Origin: Mycolicibacterium hodleri | GTDB lineage: Bacteria > Actinomycetota > Actinomycetes > Mycobacteriales > Mycobacteriaceae | Assembly: GCF_025822245.1 (NCBI RefSeq) | Contig: NZ_JACKTL010000026.1 | Coordinates: 241,043-305,042 of the forward strand | Direction of reading: 5' to 3' | DNA: 64,000 bases | In this document: in pieces, positions 17,357-26,325 of the stretch | Numbering within the stretch: the stretch's first letter is position 1 | Layout: the number at the start of each line of letters is the position of its first letter | Notes under the pieces: model-generated | What the model saw: the letters and a program-made list of their open reading frames with translations, nothing else | Database searches by the model: none | Told to the model about the DNA's origin: nothing | Program-made: the position numbers and the translations under genes

Positions 17357-17983
17357 TTACTTCATGTCCCAGGGTTCGCCGTAGGTAGTGACGCTGTCCC
17401 CCGTGGAGGCGATGAGTCGCGCGAACGGACGCAGCAGTACACCGCCGGCTGCGCCGGTAACGGTTCCGTGAGCGTTCGAGACCGCGACGCCGCCGGCGGC
17501 ACCGGAAACGTCGACCGAGAAGGTCGCGACTTCCTGAATGCCGGGGCCGTTGCCCAAATCAGCGCTGAAGGACACACCGGGGAACAGGTTTGGGGTAATC
17601 ACCTGGGCGTATCCATTGGTGGGGTTACCGTCGTCGATCAGGATGTTTGGCGTCGTGTAGCTGAAGTTGATGCCTACGCCCAGCGACCACGGGAACCCGA
17701 TCTGGTAACCCAGTTCCAGTGTGCCTTTGAAGTCTCCGGCGCCGGGACCGGCGACGGTGTACTTGGCCCGGCCGGAGTGGAACCACTCCCTAGTGAGGCG
17801 GTTGCGGTCCAGGGGATATACACCGTTGAGGAAAGTGTCCCACTGTTGGACGGTGAGGGTCCGATCCTGGCCGTCGACCAAACTCAGTTCGTTGTCCAAA
17901 CCGGCGTGTGACGTGCCCGTGCTCATAAACAGAGCGGCGACGGCCGCGATCAAAGCGACCAGCACCCGACTGAATGCCTTCAT
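17357..17983 (-). CDS. mspA: MspA-family outer membrane porin
   Basis: A 208-residue precursor from ATG 17983, preceded by AGGGAG. It has a Sec signal (MKAFSRVLVALIAAVAALFM ... SHA) and a mature part that is close to MspA along its length: GLDNELSLVDGQDRTLTVQ, LDRNRLTREWFHSGRAKY, GYQIGFPWSLGVGINFSY, ITPNLFPGVSFSADLGNG, FARLIASTGDSVTTYGEP. MspA forms an octameric channel in the mycobacterial outer membrane for small hydrophilic nutrients. The loop between NILIDDG and ITPNLF is a few residues shorter than in MspA. Its position inside an integrated element suggests an extra copy. Confidence 0.95.
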   Translation of the reverse strand: MKAFSRVLVALIAAVAALFMSTGTSHAGLDNELSLVDGQDRTLTVQQWDTFLNGVYPLDRNRLTREWFHSGRAKYTVAGPGAGDFKGTLELGYQIGFPWSLGVGINFSYTTPNILIDDGNPTNGYAQVITPNLFPGVSFSADLGNGPGIQEVATFSVDVSGAAGGVAVSNAHGTVTGAAGGVLLRPFARLIASTGDSVTTYGEPWDMK

Positions 17984-18439
17984 GTTCTCCCTAGCGCCTC
18001 GTTGTGAAGTGCGAATCCGGGGCCCGGTCGCGCGCCCTCGACGAACCAACAGAAATGAGACTTTCCCAATGCTGCTCTTAGAGGTCGTTCATCTTGACGC
18101 TAGGAAACATAACGGGGCCATGTCACTTCCGCAACACGAATGCGAAGAATTGCCTGAAACATTTTGGGTTCAATTCGTCTCCAGCGCTTGTGGATTCATA
18201 TTTGATAGCTAGGAAGATCGTGTGCACCGAGCAACCTGTATCCCCATCGCAGATCGCGGGGGACCAAGGCATGCGGCGGACTCTCGCGATGGAGGGGCCC
18301 CGAGTTGGCACGACCGGAGGGGGCACTGGCAGGAGCCAGAACTGCTGACTCAGCACTTCATCTCGCCCGTTCCGGTGCACTTGCGTCACGCTCACTTCCA
18401 CTATTCGGCGCCGGTTCATGAAGCGCTCGGCCCGGTAAC

Positions 18440-18530
18440 TTGCAGGTCGACTCGGATGAGCATGTCGCTTTTACTGGCGCGAACGGTGCAGACAAGACGA
18501 CGTCGATGGTGGTGCTCGCCTGCACGCCAA
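18440..18530 (+). pseudogene. Relic of an ECF-type ABC ATPase (Walker A region)
   Basis: One frame reads DEHVAFTGANGADKTTSMVVLA, matching [22 protein letters not shown] of the ECF ATPase at 33.3 kb but with the Walker A glycine changed to Asp. The similarity ends within about 30 residues. It is a scrap of a second copy of that transporter. Confidence 0.5.
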
Positions 18531-18894
18531 TCCGAGGCCGAGGCCAGGAATGGCCACGACACCGGAAGGCGGTGGGGCGCAACCGCGCTGCGGGGTGTGA
18601 CTCCGAGATCCACGAGCGCGACATTTGAGGCTGCACGGCGACGCCTTCGTCGTTAGCTCCGAGACCAGGTGGTGACGTCGAAACGCCCGATCAAGGTGTG
18701 CCAGCTGAACGGAAGCACTAACGCTGTCGAGCTGCACCAACGCCAATGACTACGAAGGGCCGGGCCTTCGCCACATCTGGCTAAACGCACCGAGGAGTTG
18801 ATCCCATCGTGGTTCCGGGGACGTCAGGCGGTCTCGCTGGGCGGCTGCTTGCCGCGACGGTGTGCGGGCGCGTCTGGCCCGGGTTCTGGAAGTT

Positions 18895-19200
18895 TAGGCG
18901 TTGCCATGGTGAGGGGCGGTCGAGCCACCACTTCAACGCGAGCGGTGCGAGCAGGACCATCGCGAACAGCCGCAGCGTCTGCTTGGCGTAGACCAGCGCG
19001 ACGTTGGCGTCGACGCTGGAGGCGAGGGCCAGCACGGCGTTGATGCCGCCCGGCATGGTTTGGCAGGTAGGCGTTCGCAGGTGAGATGCCCGTGGCAAGC
19101 GTCACCGCATACGCCGAGTCCGCGCAGCTGCCGGTGATCAGTAGGGCGATGTCACTGGCGGCGATCGGTGCGAACTGGCTGCCGGCCGCGATTGGAGACT
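18895..19200 (-). pseudogene. Relic of an AbrB-family membrane protein
   Basis: Two adjoining minus-strand frames give ALLITGSCADSAYAVTLATG (near 19120) and then MPGGINAVLALASSVDANVA ... QTLRLFAMVLLAPLALKWWL (19057-18900). This is the C-terminal repeat of the AbrB/putative ammonia monooxygenase membrane family. A frameshift separates the parts near 19060 and the N-terminal half is gone. Nonfunctional. Confidence 0.6.
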
Positions 19201-19774
19201 TTGACAAGGGATGGACCTTCGTCGTTCTGCAACACACCGACTAGGGGATTCTGCGCATGCAGGGCGAACGGGCCAGGCTCGCGGGCTTCTTCGGCGTCGA
19301 CGATGGGGCGCTCGACGCGAGGAGTGTCGCAGACCCCGATGCCGCGGCAGGGGTCGACATCGTTGCCATCCTAGGTGCCGACGGCCTCCCCAAACGGAAT
19401 GCTCTGCGTAGGAATGGTTTACGAGGTCGATACGGGGCTCGTCGAACTTACGGTGGGCTGGGAATGATTGTCTCAACGTTCCCGCGTCGTCTGCCGCAGG
19501 TGGGCCCAAGGCAGCATCAGCACGAACACGCGCTGTTGCAGGTGACTGGTCGGCAGTAGGTCGGTCGGTCCACCCCCTGAAGCCCGCATCTGCGTTGCGA
19601 TCCCGCCGAGAATTCTGCCGATGATTGCGCAGCGGTCGTGGATCGATCCCCTCCGCGCCGACCCGAATCCATCCAGGAAGGGCCCCTGAGTGGGTCCGTC
19701 GAGGTGCCTCGTGCAACCTCCCGTTTGTGCCGAACGGTTTCGCACGAGCGCACAGTGGGCGAGGGATCGGATGG
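19201..19774. other. No gene recognised
   Basis: About 570 bases of low-confidence open frames next to the AbrB relic. Likely degenerate DNA; no motif, repeat or RNA gene was identified. Confidence 0.4.
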
Positions 19775-20170
19775 TTACGAAGTTGGCTTCGCTGCGGCAG
19801 CGTCGGCAGCTGCCTTCGCCGCTCGACCTTCCGGGCTCGCCGCGGAGAATCCCGCTTTCGTGGCCGAGGCTCGTGAGTTCTCGCAGTTCAGTGACAGCGC
19901 AACGGTCTTGCCACTCGTGGAGTGGCTTCCCTTCTGAGCGACGCTCTCGTCGCGCTGGTTGACGACGAGACACTTGTCCTTGCGCAGTTGGTCGCCGAAG
20001 GTGGCGGAAACGATGGGCTTGAACCCCGCGTTGCTCAATGTCGACGAGGCGTCCCCGAACACTTGGCCCGTCACGGAGGGTGATGCGCCGGCTTCGCCAC
20101 CGGACATTGCGAACATCGACAGCGTCAACGCCACCGGGCATGCGATCCGGACGATCGTGGTATGCAACAT
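19775..20170 (-). CDS. Small secreted protein with PASTA-like repeat-type sequence
   Basis: 131 residues with a Sec signal peptide (MLHTTIVRIACPVALTLSMF ... GEAGA). The mature part SVTGQVFGDASSTLSNAGFKPIVSATFGDQ resembles a single PASTA-like unit and is typical of a family of short exported mycobacterial proteins with two conserved cysteines (DKCLVV, LSLNCEN). The C-terminus is alanine-rich. The function is unknown; PASTA units bind muropeptides in other proteins, but that is only an analogy here. It is a lone gene surrounded by relics. Confidence 0.75.
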   Translation of the reverse strand: MLHTTIVRIACPVALTLSMFAMSGGEAGASPSVTGQVFGDASSTLSNAGFKPIVSATFGDQLRKDKCLVVNQRDESVAQKGSHSTSGKTVALSLNCENSRASATKAGFSAASPEGRAAKAAADAAAAKPTS

Positions 20171-20340
20171 GTCGGCCTACTTCCCGCGCTGATTTGGTAC
20201 GGCATTCACCGGTTTTCTCGGCGCATCTGGAGTGTGCGCGCCGTCGGCTTAAGAAACGCTGAAACGGCGCTGGACTCCAGATACGGTCATGCACAGCGAC
20301 ATCGCAGAAGACGCTCGTGCTTCAGCAAGCCCCGGCGAGC

Positions 20341-20356
20341 TTCAGCGGTTTCTCAG
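20341..20356 (+). promoter_or_regulatory. Island tandem box
   Basis: TTCAGCGGTTTCTCAG fits YTCAGCNNNNTYTCAG exactly. It points toward the small secreted protein gene and ends 68 bases before its start. Confidence 0.6.
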
Positions 20357-20423
20357 GACTCCCTGACTAGCTTGGGTGGTGAACGTTGGTCGGGTTCAGC
20401 GCACACGAGGTTGGGATGGAGAA

Positions 20424-20708
20424 ATGCGGTCGATTTTCGCAGAGGCACGTTGGCCGTCTACGCGGATTCGCTACGCGGCCGCCGGGGTCGGCGGTTTGGC
20501 AGTGGTGGCCATGGGAGCCCTTGCCTTGCAAGCGAACGGAGCAGATGTCGGCAATTCGAACCCCCGCAGCGCTGGTTCGATGCAAACCGGCGTGACGATG
20601 AGCGAAACGGCCGCGACGGCGTCGGTCGCGGCGACTTCTCTCGCGACGTCAGTTGCCTCGCCGACGGTGAAGGCCATCCCTCAATGGGGCCAGCCAGCAG
20701 AGCCGTGA
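20424..20708 (+). CDS. Small exported protein with single N-terminal hydrophobic segment
   Basis: 94 residues from ATG 20424 (GGAG 7 bases upstream). A basic N-terminus and hydrophobic stretch (IRYAAAGVGGLAVVAMGALAL) precede a Thr/Ser/Ala-rich tail: GVTMSETAATASVAATSLAT and SPTVKAIPQWGQPAEP. The pattern (a short MTxGxTxTET-like stretch, then Pro/Lys-rich end) recurs in small mycobacterial exported proteins and in the gene at 51655-51903 of this island, which is also preceded by a tandem box. Function unknown. Confidence 0.7.
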   Translation: MRSIFAEARWPSTRIRYAAAGVGGLAVVAMGALALQANGADVGNSNPRSAGSMQTGVTMSETAATASVAATSLATSVASPTVKAIPQWGQPAEP

Positions 20709-20920
20709 CATACCGAAGACGTTGGTGCGCCGCGAAGTTCGCCGCAAACCGACGCCAAGATCCCGTCGGCCGGGCCCAAAGGATTGCGTCACGGGCAGAC
20801 TTCGCCACCGTTGGTGACCCCGGCGAACGGCCCGAAGACTAGCCGATCCCGTTCATCCCGACGGAGGGTCCATGTCGACGATCGTGCAAGAGGTCGCCCG
20901 ATGACGGTCACACTGAAGCG

Positions 20921-22354
20921 ATGAGGACATCACTGTCGGGTTTTGCATCACCCTCGAAGTGGACGGTGCGCACAAGGACCACGGTGGCGGCGACCGTCGT
21001 CGTCACGCTGTGCCTGTTGCTTGCCGGTGGCGCGCTGTTGGTGGTGTTGTTCCAGTCCCTGGAGTCTTCCGCGCGGCTGACCGCAGACGCCCGCGCGGCT
21101 CAAGTGGCAGAACAGCTGACCACGGAGCCACCCAGCCAACTGGACGAATCCCTGCTTGCGACCGACAGCCAAGTCGGCGTGGTGCAGGTCGTCGACCCGG
21201 CGGGGAAGATAGTGATCGCGTCCGCGGGTAGCCCCGCGACGCCGCTGTCGTCGGCGAAGGTGCCCGCGGGCTTCCGGAGGTACCTCGGTCGGGTCGAACT
21301 CGACCACGCCGACGACTTCTGGGTCATCGGCGCCACGGTCCAGACGCCCGACGGGCCCGCGCTCGTATTGGTCGGCGCGGACCGGGAGCCGGTCGAGACG
21401 GTCGTCACCACCATCGCCGGTCTGCTCGCCATCGGGGGGCCCATCGTCGTCGCCCTCGCCGCCTGCGGCACGCACTGGCTCGTCGGAGCAGCCCTGAACC
21501 CCGTCGAGCGCATCAGGGCGCGCGTGTCCTCGATGACCAGCGGCAAGCTCGCCGAACGGATTCCGGTCCCCGCCGCCGACGACGAGGTTGCCCGCTTGGC
21601 CGTGACGATGAACGAGATGCTGGACCGCCTCGAAGCCGGTCAAACCGCTCAGCAGCAATTCATCAGCGACGCATCGCATGAACTGCGAAGCCCGCTGGCC
21701 ACGATAACCGCGGCGCTCGAGCTCGCACAAGGCCGGCCCGAATTGCTGGATGACGCACTCATCGACGAATCCCTCCTGCCGGAGGCGCGCCGCCTGCACC
21801 GCCTGGTCGAAGACCTTCTACTGCTGGCCCGTTCGGACGAGCAGTTCGAGGCGCACAGAGACGTCGACGTCGACCTCGACGACATCATGGATGCCGAAGC
21901 GGACCGGGTTCGGGCGATCACCGGATTGACGGTGTCGACCCAGATCAGCCACGTCCGCGTCGCCGGCGACCCGAGGGCGCTCTCACGACTCGTGCGCAAC
22001 CTGGTCGACAACGCGATCCGCTACGCCGAGAACACTATTCGCCTAGAGTGCCACGGGTCCCGGACCCACGCGACGATCGTCGTCGCGGACGACGGGCCTG
22101 GCATCCCGCCGGACGAGCGACGTCGGGTCTTGGATCGCTTCGTGCGGTTGGACGCACCACGTGCCCGCGACGCCGGCGGTGCCGGACTGGGTCTGGCGAT
22201 TGTCGCGCAGATCGCCGAGGCCCACCACGGCTCGATCGACGTCGGTGAATCGGCCAGTGGTGGAGCACGTTTCGCCTTGCGTCTACCGTTAATCGATGGC
22301 GAGTCGGTATCCGACGCCACGCACCGTCTCGATTCCGTGATCAGAGAGCGGTGA
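20921..22354 (+). CDS. Two-component sensor histidine kinase
   Basis: 477 residues. Two transmembrane helices (about residues 24-46 and 160-185) flank an extracytoplasmic sensor domain of roughly 110 residues. HAMP linker NPVERIRARVSSMTSGKLAE follows, then HisKA with phosphorylatable His in FISDASHELRSPLATI, and a complete ATPase domain: N box NLVDNAIRYA, G1 DDGPGIP, G2 GLGLAIV. Its cognate regulator is on the opposite strand, overlapping its last 66 bases, and is frameshifted, so this kinase may be an orphan now. Closely similar in design and sequence to the kinase at 48921. Confidence 0.92.
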   Translation: MRTSLSGFASPSKWTVRTRTTVAATVVVTLCLLLAGGALLVVLFQSLESSARLTADARAAQVAEQLTTEPPSQLDESLLATDSQVGVVQVVDPAGKIVIASAGSPATPLSSAKVPAGFRRYLGRVELDHADDFWVIGATVQTPDGPALVLVGADREPVETVVTTIAGLLAIGGPIVVALAACGTHWLVGAALNPVERIRARVSSMTSGKLAERIPVPAADDEVARLAVTMNEMLDRLEAGQTAQQQFISDASHELRSPLATITAALELAQGRPELLDDALIDESLLPEARRLHRLVEDLLLLARSDEQFEAHRDVDVDLDDIMDAEADRVRAITGLTVSTQISHVRVAGDPRALSRLVRNLVDNAIRYAENTIRLECHGSRTHATIVVADDGPGIPPDERRRVLDRFVRLDAPRARDAGGAGLGLAIVAQIAEAHHGSIDVGESASGGARFALRLPLIDGESVSDATHRLDSVIRER

Positions 22355-22958
22355 GCTGAGCTTGCGCCGCAGGTATCCGATGCACACCTCGAGAATGATG
22401 TCGTCGCCGTCGTACTGGCTGTCCCAGACCGATCGGACGATGTCGCCCTTGGTGACGACGGACCCACGTTGGCGCATCAGGCATTCCAACACGCCGTATT
22501 CGCTTGGCGTCAGCGACAGTCGTTTCCGGCCTGAATGACGCGGTGGGGTGCGGGGTCCAGCTCCAGGTCAACGACGGTCAAGACGGCGGGGCGCACTGGT
22601 ACGCCACGGCGCACCAGTGCCCGAAGACGCGCAACCATCACTACGAAGGAGAACGGTTTGACGAGGTAATCGTCGGCTCCGAGATCGAACGCATCGGCCA
22701 AGTCGTACTCCGCGTCCTTGGCCGACAACATCAGCACCGGCGTCCACACTCCCCGTGCCCGCCTGCCCCGGACGATCTCGCAACCATTCATTCCGGGCAG
22801 CATGATGTCGAGGACGATCGCGTCGAAGCCTTCGGCGACCGCGGTGTCGAAGCCGTCGTCTCCACGGTGTTCAACGTCGACCACGAACGCCTCCGAACCA
22901 GCCCGCGGCGAATGGTCTCGGCGAGGTGGACCTCGTCCTCGATCACCAACACACGCAT
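22289..22958 (-). pseudogene. OmpR-type response regulator with two frameshifts
   Basis: Starts at ATG 22958 (MRVLVIEDEVHLAETIRRGL). A one-base shift near 22885-22900 moves the receiver domain to another frame: AFVVDVEHRGDDGFDTAVAE, FDAIVLDIMLPGMNG, LGADDYLVKPF. A second one-base shift near 22505 moves the end of the winged helix: VLECLMRQRGSVVTKGDIVR ... GYLRRKL ... GVGYRLAID. All functional residues are otherwise intact, including the phosphoacceptor Asp and switch Lys, so decay is recent or the shifts are sequence errors. Tail-to-tail with its kinase, overlapping 66 bp. Confidence 0.82.
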
Positions 22959-23061
22959 CGCGGGGACCTCCCATGGCTCGAAGCTCAGTACGACAGAGTC
23001 GGTGGCGCCGACGCCACGCGTTTTCAGCGCCCCCACAGCGCGGCACCGTCACACTGACCTC

Positions 23062-23904
23062 GTGAAGGACTCCCAACACGCGCTGTACGAGGTGGTGACG
23101 AACTATGTCGCCGCACACGGTCATGCCGAGATCGCCTCCAGTGCGGCATTCGCCGCGACGGCGTTGGTGGGCGTGGGGTGGTTCTTCCGCGAGCGGATTC
23201 CGGCATGGCTCTCCGTTTGCGCTCGAGCCGTCGGCCTGCTGTGGGGGGTGGGCATCCTGGCTGGGCCCCCAGGCCACGGCGGGCAACCCTGGGCCGTCGA
23301 CCGCGCGGTCTCGGCGTCGCTCATTGCCCACCGCAGCCCGACGACCGACCACGTGGCGCTCGCCGTCAGCAACAGTCTCGGGCCTGCCGAGATCGCCGGG
23401 CTCGCCGCCGTGGCCGCGCTGGCCGTGGGGCTCACGTTTCGGTCGTGGTTGTGTGGTCTCACGGTGCTCGCCACCGTCGGCGGGGCCGTTTCGGCGTGCT
23501 GGTGCATCGAGCTGCTCGTCGGGCGTGCTGGTCCGCCCATCGCCGTTCAGGAGGCGCTGGACTGGGGTTATTCGTTTCCGTCTGGGTACGTCACCGCAAC
23601 GGCGGCGCTGCTGGGAATTCTCGTGGTGGGCGCCGGTATCGGTGGTGTCCGCGGGGTGACGACGTTGGTCACGGTGATCACTACGCTCGCCGTGCTGGCG
23701 GTGGCGTGCAGTCGGGTTTACCTCGGGATGCAATGGCTTACCGACGTCATCTCCGGCGTATTACTCGCCGCCGCGGCGGTGACCGTCGCAGCGAGCGCAC
23801 TGCACGTGCTCGCGGACCGGGCTTCCTTCGCCGCGCCGGCCATCGCACCGTCACCATGGGCGGCACCGCGGACTGGCGCATTGCGAATGGAGAGGACGCC
23901 GTGA
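23062..23904 (+). CDS. PAP2-fold membrane protein with degenerate catalytic motifs
   Basis: About 280 residues from GTG 23062; the weak ribosome binding site leaves the start uncertain. Six hydrophobic helices and the layout of PAP2 phosphatases are clear. But the signature K-x6-RP is ELLVGRAGPP, PSGH is FPSGYVT, and the catalytic His of SRx5Hx3D is Gln in SRVYLGMQWLTD. Three catalytic positions (Lys, and both His) and one Arg are lost while the fold is preserved. It is likely a pseudoenzyme or dead copy. The intact island PAP2 at 46557-47234 is the contrast. Its stop overlaps the next gene start by 4 bp. Confidence 0.8.
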   Translation: MKDSQHALYEVVTNYVAAHGHAEIASSAAFAATALVGVGWFFRERIPAWLSVCARAVGLLWGVGILAGPPGHGGQPWAVDRAVSASLIAHRSPTTDHVALAVSNSLGPAEIAGLAAVAALAVGLTFRSWLCGLTVLATVGGAVSACWCIELLVGRAGPPIAVQEALDWGYSFPSGYVTATAALLGILVVGAGIGGVRGVTTLVTVITTLAVLAVACSRVYLGMQWLTDVISGVLLAAAAVTVAASALHVLADRASFAAPAIAPSPWAAPRTGALRMERTP

Positions 23905-24512
23905 GGAAACCGGAGCCCGCCACCTTCGCGACGGCCCTGGCCGTCATCGCTGGGGCCGCGCTTACCGGGTGTGGCGGTGGCGCTACGACCGCGCCCGCCG
24001 GCACGCCGGCGACTGCGGCCAGCTCCACGACAGTGGCACCCGAGACCAATCCCGCTGGTGACATTCCCGATTCGCAGGTGTTCGTGCCCTATAGTCCGCC
24101 TTCAAGACTGTTCGTCGTCTCCGTCCCCGAGGGGTGGGCGCAGAGCACCGACGGTTCGGCGACCGTCTTCACCGACAAGCTCAACTCCGTTCGAATCGAG
24201 ACGCCGCCGGAGCTCATCGCCCCCACGGTTGACACCGTCCGACGGGACTTGCCCGCACTGGATGCCGCCACTCCCGGCTATCGCCCGGGCTCCATCTCCA
24301 CCGTCGACCGCAAAGCCGGACCCGTCATCCTCGTCACCTATGAGGCTGCGTCGCCACCCAACGCGGTGACGGGCAAGGCCGGGGTCGACGCCGTCGAACG
24401 CTACTACTTCTGGCGCGACCAACACGAAGTGATCCTGACTCTTTCCGGGCCCGTCGGGGCCGACAACGTCGATCCGTGGCGGACGATCACCGATTCGCTG
24501 CAGTGGCAGTAG
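23901..24512 (+). CDS. Lipoprotein of ABC exporter block, LpqN/PsbP-like (decayed-module copy)
   Basis: 203 residues from GTG 23901, preceded by GGAGAGG. The signal ends in a lipobox (AGAALTGCG); a Thr/Ala-rich linker precedes a folded domain with FVVSVPEGWAQSTDGSATVF, TVDTVRRDLPALDAATPGYR and SGPVGADNVDPWRTITDSL. It is a full-length paralogue of the lipoprotein at 36968-37570 and appears intact, although the ABC genes behind it are wrecked. Mog1/PsbP-like folds are typical of LpqN-type mycobacterial lipoproteins. Probably a partner of the lost exporter. Confidence 0.78.
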   Translation: MRKPEPATFATALAVIAGAALTGCGGGATTAPAGTPATAASSTTVAPETNPAGDIPDSQVFVPYSPPSRLFVVSVPEGWAQSTDGSATVFTDKLNSVRIETPPELIAPTVDTVRRDLPALDAATPGYRPGSISTVDRKAGPVILVTYEAASPPNAVTGKAGVDAVERYYFWRDQHEVILTLSGPVGADNVDPWRTITDSLQWQ

Positions 24513-25186
24513 TCGAGGCCGGGCGTGTGGTGACGAGCCCCGCCGTCCAGGCACGTTCGTTGTATCGGTTCTATCGCGCCGGAGAAGAGGAAACCCCTGC
24601 TCTGCAGGGTGTTTCGCTGTCCGTGCCGCCCGGTCAACTCGTCGCCGTGATCGGGCGTCGGGATCGGGCAAGTCGACCCCTGCTCGCGTGCCTGGCCGGG
24701 ATGGACGACCCGGATGGAGGCGTCGTCCGCGTCGCCGGTCAGCGGATCAGTCACCGTAGGGACCGCATGCGCGTCCTCATCCGGGCACGCCAGGTCGGCA
24801 TGATGTTCCCAGGAGCCAACCTGATGGAGCACCTCACCGGCAGGCAGAACGTGGCGCTGGTCCGTTCGCGGACGTCGCGGTCCGCCCATGGTCCCGCCCT
24901 GCTGAGTTCCCTTGGCCTATAGAGTCGTGCCGGGGCATATCCAGGTGAACTGTCCGGCGGGGAACTCGCTCGGGCGGCCCTGGCCGTCGCGTTGGCCAAC
25001 GCGCCCACGGTCCTCCTCGCCGACGAACCCACCGGCGAACTCGACAGCACCACCGAAACCCTGGTGCTCGATCTCCTACTCGCCGCTGCACACCAGGGCA
25101 CTGCCGTCGTCGTCGCGAGCCACAGCGCGGCAGTCGCCGCCGCCGCGACGCAGATCCTGCGACTCGCGGACGGGAAGGTGTGTTGA
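24503..25186 (+). pseudogene. ABC transporter ATPase, inactivated copy
   Basis: Begins at GTG 24503, overlapping the lipoprotein stop. It matches the intact ATPase at 37558-38229 throughout. The Walker A, GPSGSGKST in the intact copy, reads GRRDRASRP because a one-base loss is followed by a one-base gain. The frame then stops at TAG 24920, and the signature [20 protein letters not shown], Walker [14 protein letters not shown] and H-loop VVASHS continue in another frame to 25186. At least three small indels; nonfunctional. Confidence 0.85.
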
Positions 25187-25296
25187 CGACCAACGCCGAA
25201 TCACACCTAGGCCCCGACGTTGCGACGTACATCGTTGCCGAGTGCATCGACGTGGGTCGGTCCTTCGGCGACGGCGCGACGGCCGTTCGGACTCTG
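25183..25296 (+). pseudogene. N-terminal scrap of second ABC ATPase
   Basis: Starts at TTG 25183, overlapping the previous stop. It reads [22 protein letters not shown], corresponding to VTCRGVTRTYGAGDTAFTAVR of the intact second ATPase at 38226. The similarity ends at about 25296, before Walker A, where a deletion joins it to unrelated coding sequence. The rest of this ATPase and the whole FtsX-type permease are missing from this copy of the block. Confidence 0.6.
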
Positions 25297-25505
25297 CGCT
25301 GCGTCAGCTGCCGGATTCGAACGGCACGTCCTACACCGCGTCTAACTCCGTGCAATTGAACGACGACTTTGCGACGCTGCAGGATCAGATCGGTTTCGAA
25401 GTCATCAGGGGTGACGCGAGCAGCGGTTGGCTACGCCTCGGTGCCTTCGCGCTTGCGCTGACGGCGGTAGCGGCTTTGCTGATCAACCGCCGGCTCCCCG
25501 GATAG
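25297..25505 (+). pseudogene. C-terminal fragment of an unidentified membrane protein
   Basis: About 68 residues reading [20 protein letters not shown], then [30 protein letters not shown] and ending LLINRRLPG. One transmembrane helix lies near the end. It does not match the C-terminus of the FtsX permease of the intact block. Its N-terminal part is missing, so the junction near 25296 marks a deletion or an imported fragment. I do not recognise the family. Confidence 0.4.
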
Positions 25506-25676
25506 CGCGGCGGTACGATCGGACCTGCTGACATGGTCTAGCAGCCAAAGCCGTTGAGAGTCAGAGCTACTCAACGATGGCGGCCGCAGCGGTTCTCACC
25601 CTCCGGGGATGTGACATCAGACGATTTACCGTCATCGGCGGGCGCGAAAGCGATGCAGCGACCCATCACACATGAC

Positions 25677-25692
25677 CTGAAGAACCGCTGAG
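25677..25692 (-). promoter_or_regulatory. Island tandem box
   Basis: The minus strand reads CTCAGCGGTTCTTCAG, a good match to YTCAGCNNNNTYTCAG. It lies 97 bases before the phosphatase relic, but points the other way, unlike most copies. Confidence 0.5.
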
Positions 25693-25788
25693 AGATCACG
25701 GCCGCAATTCGTTCCACGTTCACAACCCGTTCATCGCCAGCAGTGAGGATTCGGCGGACTCGCAGCCCAAACCGACCGGAGAAAAGAA

Positions 25789-26252
25789 TGCCCAGACTCC
25801 GTTACGGACGGGCCGCTACACATGCCTTGGCCGCGATGATCTTCGTGGTCGCCGGCTGCGCCAGCGACAAACCCGCTCAGGGCGCAGCGCCGGGTGACGG
25901 CCCGCACGTTCTCCTCCGCATCTGGCACTGACCGAATCTATGCGGGCGCCGACGCGGCGGCATTGTTCGGCGCGTCGCCCGGTGATCCGCGGGTACCGGA
26001 CGTCTACGCGACGGCTCAGCCGGGGCACGGTGTTCACCGTCGGTACCGCGAAGATCGCCGAACACGGGGGCGACAGCCCTGCGACCGGAACGTTCCGCTG
26101 ATCGTGGTCGGCCCAGGCATCAGCCATCGCGCCGACGGGTCCGCTGTCGCGACCGCTCAGATCGCGCCAACCATCCTTGCCCGTTTGCATCTCGACCCGC
26201 AGAGCTCGAGGCCGTCGTGGCTGAGCGAACCGCAAACCTCCCCGGCTTGTAG
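25789..26252 (+). pseudogene. Alkaline-phosphatase-family lipoprotein with large internal deletion
   Basis: The 5' part gives a lipoprotein start (MPRLRYGRAATHALAAMIFV, lipobox VAGC, then GDGPHVLL). About 390 codons present in the intact paralogue at 41579-43222 are then missing, and the sequence resumes at SGTDRIYAGADAAALFG, DPRVPDVYATAQPG, NVPLIVVGPGISHRADGSAV and TAQIAPTILARLHLDPQ, ending at TAG 26252, with further frameshifts. The metal- and nucleophile-bearing middle is gone. In this copy it is co-directional with the ABC genes, whereas the intact one faces them. Confidence 0.8.
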
Positions 26253-26325
26253 CTCGAGTCTGACGCAATCGCAGATCGCGCTGATCCGAAGGGCTTTTGG
26301 AGATCGCGGCCGAGGCGCTGATCGC

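Noticed and set aside
19257..19559. Plus-strand open frame of 100 codons with some coding appearance
   Set aside because: No ribosome binding site, no recognisable family, and it lies in a stretch of relics; left as unassigned.
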